From Streptomyces sp. NRRL B-3428 (GTDB lineage: Bacteria; Actinomycetota; Actinomycetes; Streptomycetales; Streptomycetaceae), in the NCBI GenBank assembly GCA_000721375.1, contig JOGW01000025.1, positions 35,918-99,917 on the forward strand: DNA of 64,000 nt, given 5' to 3'. A model generated the notes under the pieces. That model was not told the DNA's origin. It saw only the letters and a list, made by a program, of their open reading frames with translations, and made no database searches. The position numbers and the translations under genes are program-made. Positions 63,147-64,000 of the stretch are shown here, piece by piece (the stretch's first letter is position 1; every line of letters starts with the position of its first letter).

Positions 63147-63755
63147 TCAGTCGGCCCTGGCGTCCGCCCGGACGAGCCGGCGGACCTGAACCACGTAGAG
63201 GATCCCTGCCCACCAGTACAGCGTTGTACCCCATCCTGCGAACGCCCATCCGAAAATAGCAGCGAAAGTCCCGAGCCATCCACTTGTGTCGCTGAGCAGC
63301 AACAACGGGAAGGCATACATCAGGTTGAAGGTGGCTGCCTTCCCGAGGAAGTTCACCTGCGGCGGCGGATAGCCATGTCGTCGGAGGATTCCCACCATCA
63401 CCAGGAGAACCGCTTCACGCGCCAGCAGCACCAAAGTCAGCCACAGCGGCAGAATCTCCCGCCAGGTGAGACCGACCAATGTCGACAGGATGTAGAGCCT
63501 GTCCGCAGCCGGATCCAGCAGTCGTCCGAGGTTACTGATCTGATTCCAGCGCCTGGCCAGCTTCCCGTCGAGATAGTCGCTGATGCCGCTGAGCATCAGC
63601 ACGATCAGGGCCCAGACATCACTGTTGGGACCACCGAACACGGGCCTGAGGATCAACCACAGGAAGAGAGGTACGCCGAGCAGCCTCGCCATGCTGAGGA
63701 TGTTCGGGATGGTGAAGACCCGGTCGGTCTGCACACGGGTTTCCTGGACCTCCAC
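63147..63755 (-). CDS. CDP-alcohol phosphatidyltransferase, cardiolipin synthase type
   Basis: A 202-residue membrane enzyme. The catalytic motif is DYLDGKLARRWNQISNLGRL followed by LDPAAD, matching DGxxAR(x8)GxxxDxxxD. About five more hydrophobic segments follow. In S. coelicolor the protein in this setting is the eukaryote-like cardiolipin synthase using CDP-diacylglycerol and phosphatidylglycerol; the M. tuberculosis homologue at the equivalent locus is called PgsA2. The start is GTG 63755 behind AGGAGG. A PGP-synthase role cannot be excluded from sequence alone. Confidence 0.85.
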   Translation of the reverse strand: MEVQETRVQTDRVFTIPNILSMARLLGVPLFLWLILRPVFGGPNSDVWALIVLMLSGISDYLDGKLARRWNQISNLGRLLDPAADRLYILSTLVGLTWREILPLWLTLVLLAREAVLLVMVGILRRHGYPPPQVNFLGKAATFNLMYAFPLLLLSDTSGWLGTFAAIFGWAFAGWGTTLYWWAGILYVVQVRRLVRADARAD

Positions 63756-63858
63756 CTCGGGGGCCTCCTGTGGGAACGTTCCTACGATGCCCCCTGACCT
63801 TACCCTCCGTGGCGACGGCCGGCGGCCAGGGGGTCGGTCTCAGGAGCGGTTGAACGCA

Positions 63859-63892
63859 GAAAACCCCCGCATCATGAGGTGCGGGGGTTTTC
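63859..63892 (-). terminator. Rho-independent terminator of the rRNA operon
   Basis: GAAAACCCCCGCA (63859-63871) and TGCGGGGGTTTTC (63880-63892) form a perfect 13-bp stem with an 8-base loop. On the minus strand it lies just after the 5S 3' end and is followed by TGCGTT. Confidence 0.9.
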
Positions 63893-63898
63893 TATAAA

Positions 63899-64000
63899 AG
63901 GAGTTCGGCGGCGTCCTACTCTCCCACAGGGTCCCCCCTGCAGTACCATCGGCGCTGTGAGGCTTAGCTTCCGGGTTCGGAATGTAACCGGGCGTTTCCC
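63899..64000 (-). rRNA. rrf: 5S rRNA, 3' portion (cut by window edge)
   Basis: Read on the minus strand the sequence is GGGAAACGCCCGGTTACATT followed by CCGAACCCGGAAGCTAAGCC, then CGCCGATGGTACTGCAGGGG and GAGAGTAGGACGCCGCCGAA. These are the conserved arms and loops of actinobacterial 5S rRNA. About 18 bases of the 5' end are outside the window. An rRNA operon therefore enters from the right edge on the minus strand. Confidence 0.95.

Overview
The window reads as a chromosomal segment of a Streptomyces species. It is very GC-rich with strong G/C third-position bias. GTG and TTG starts are common, several genes look leaderless, and many families are typical of streptomycetes (EF-Tu3 paralogue, PucR regulator, DUF5999, DUF6188, FHA/GarA cluster). 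Gene order from tuf3 through ung, gcvP and dinB to the cardiolipin synthase looks like the conserved arm-proximal part of the Streptomyces core (recalled, not computed). No phage, CRISPR array, intact insertion sequence or biosynthetic gene cluster is visible.

Left part (1-7.5 kb): a catabolic island with a carbamate kinase start (cut by the window edge), a PucR regulator, an NCS1/cytosine-permease-like transporter, and a translationally coupled FdrA - DUF1116 - DUF2877 operon. These three families correspond to the E. coli AllF/AllG/AllH oxamate carbamoyltransferase set. Together with carbamate kinase they suggest phosphorolysis of a carbamoylated compound with ATP recovery.

7.5-13.2 kb: a lipoprotein with an apparent AUC start, the EF-Tu paralogue tuf3 preceded by an apparently leaderless Phe-rich 44-codon ORF and a run of hairpins, then a VOC protein, an AlkD-like glycosylase, a TVP38 membrane protein and undecaprenyl-diphosphatase. 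13.2-15.1 kb is a small decayed accessory islet: a secreted orphan protein between imperfect direct repeats, a frameshifted gene and coding remnants.

15-31 kb: mostly single enzymes and small operons: aldo-keto reductase, zinc-ribbon protein plus SnoaL-like protein, DHFR-like reductase, apolipoprotein N-acyltransferase, Gfo/Idh/MocA oxidoreductase, methyltransferase, GNAT-like acyltransferase, uracil-DNA glycosylase, peptide-binding lipoprotein, two linked SDRs, a coupled HipA-like kinase/DUF3037 pair, a secreted trypsin-like protease and a Rieske lipoprotein.

31-46.6 kb: regulators paired with transporters and FMN/F420 split-barrel proteins (LysR/EamA, MocR/PNPOx-like, two more EamA exporters), a Clp-N protein carrying a 24-bp minisatellite, a palindromic MITE-like element, a His-rich PadR regulator, a TnsA-like transposon remnant, PhzF, a CPBP protease and a secreted vWA protein.

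46.6-64 kb: a glutamate-cysteine ligase-like enzyme, small Streptomyces-specific proteins, gcvP under a tandem glycine riboswitch, dinB, and a conserved actinobacterial cell-envelope/division block (MerR pair, DUF151, FtsR, GarA, DUF881-Sbp-DUF881, a nucleotidyltransferase/phosphomannomutase-like fusion, cardiolipin synthase). It resembles Mycobacterium Rv1822-Rv1832. The window ends inside a 5S rRNA gene on the minus strand.
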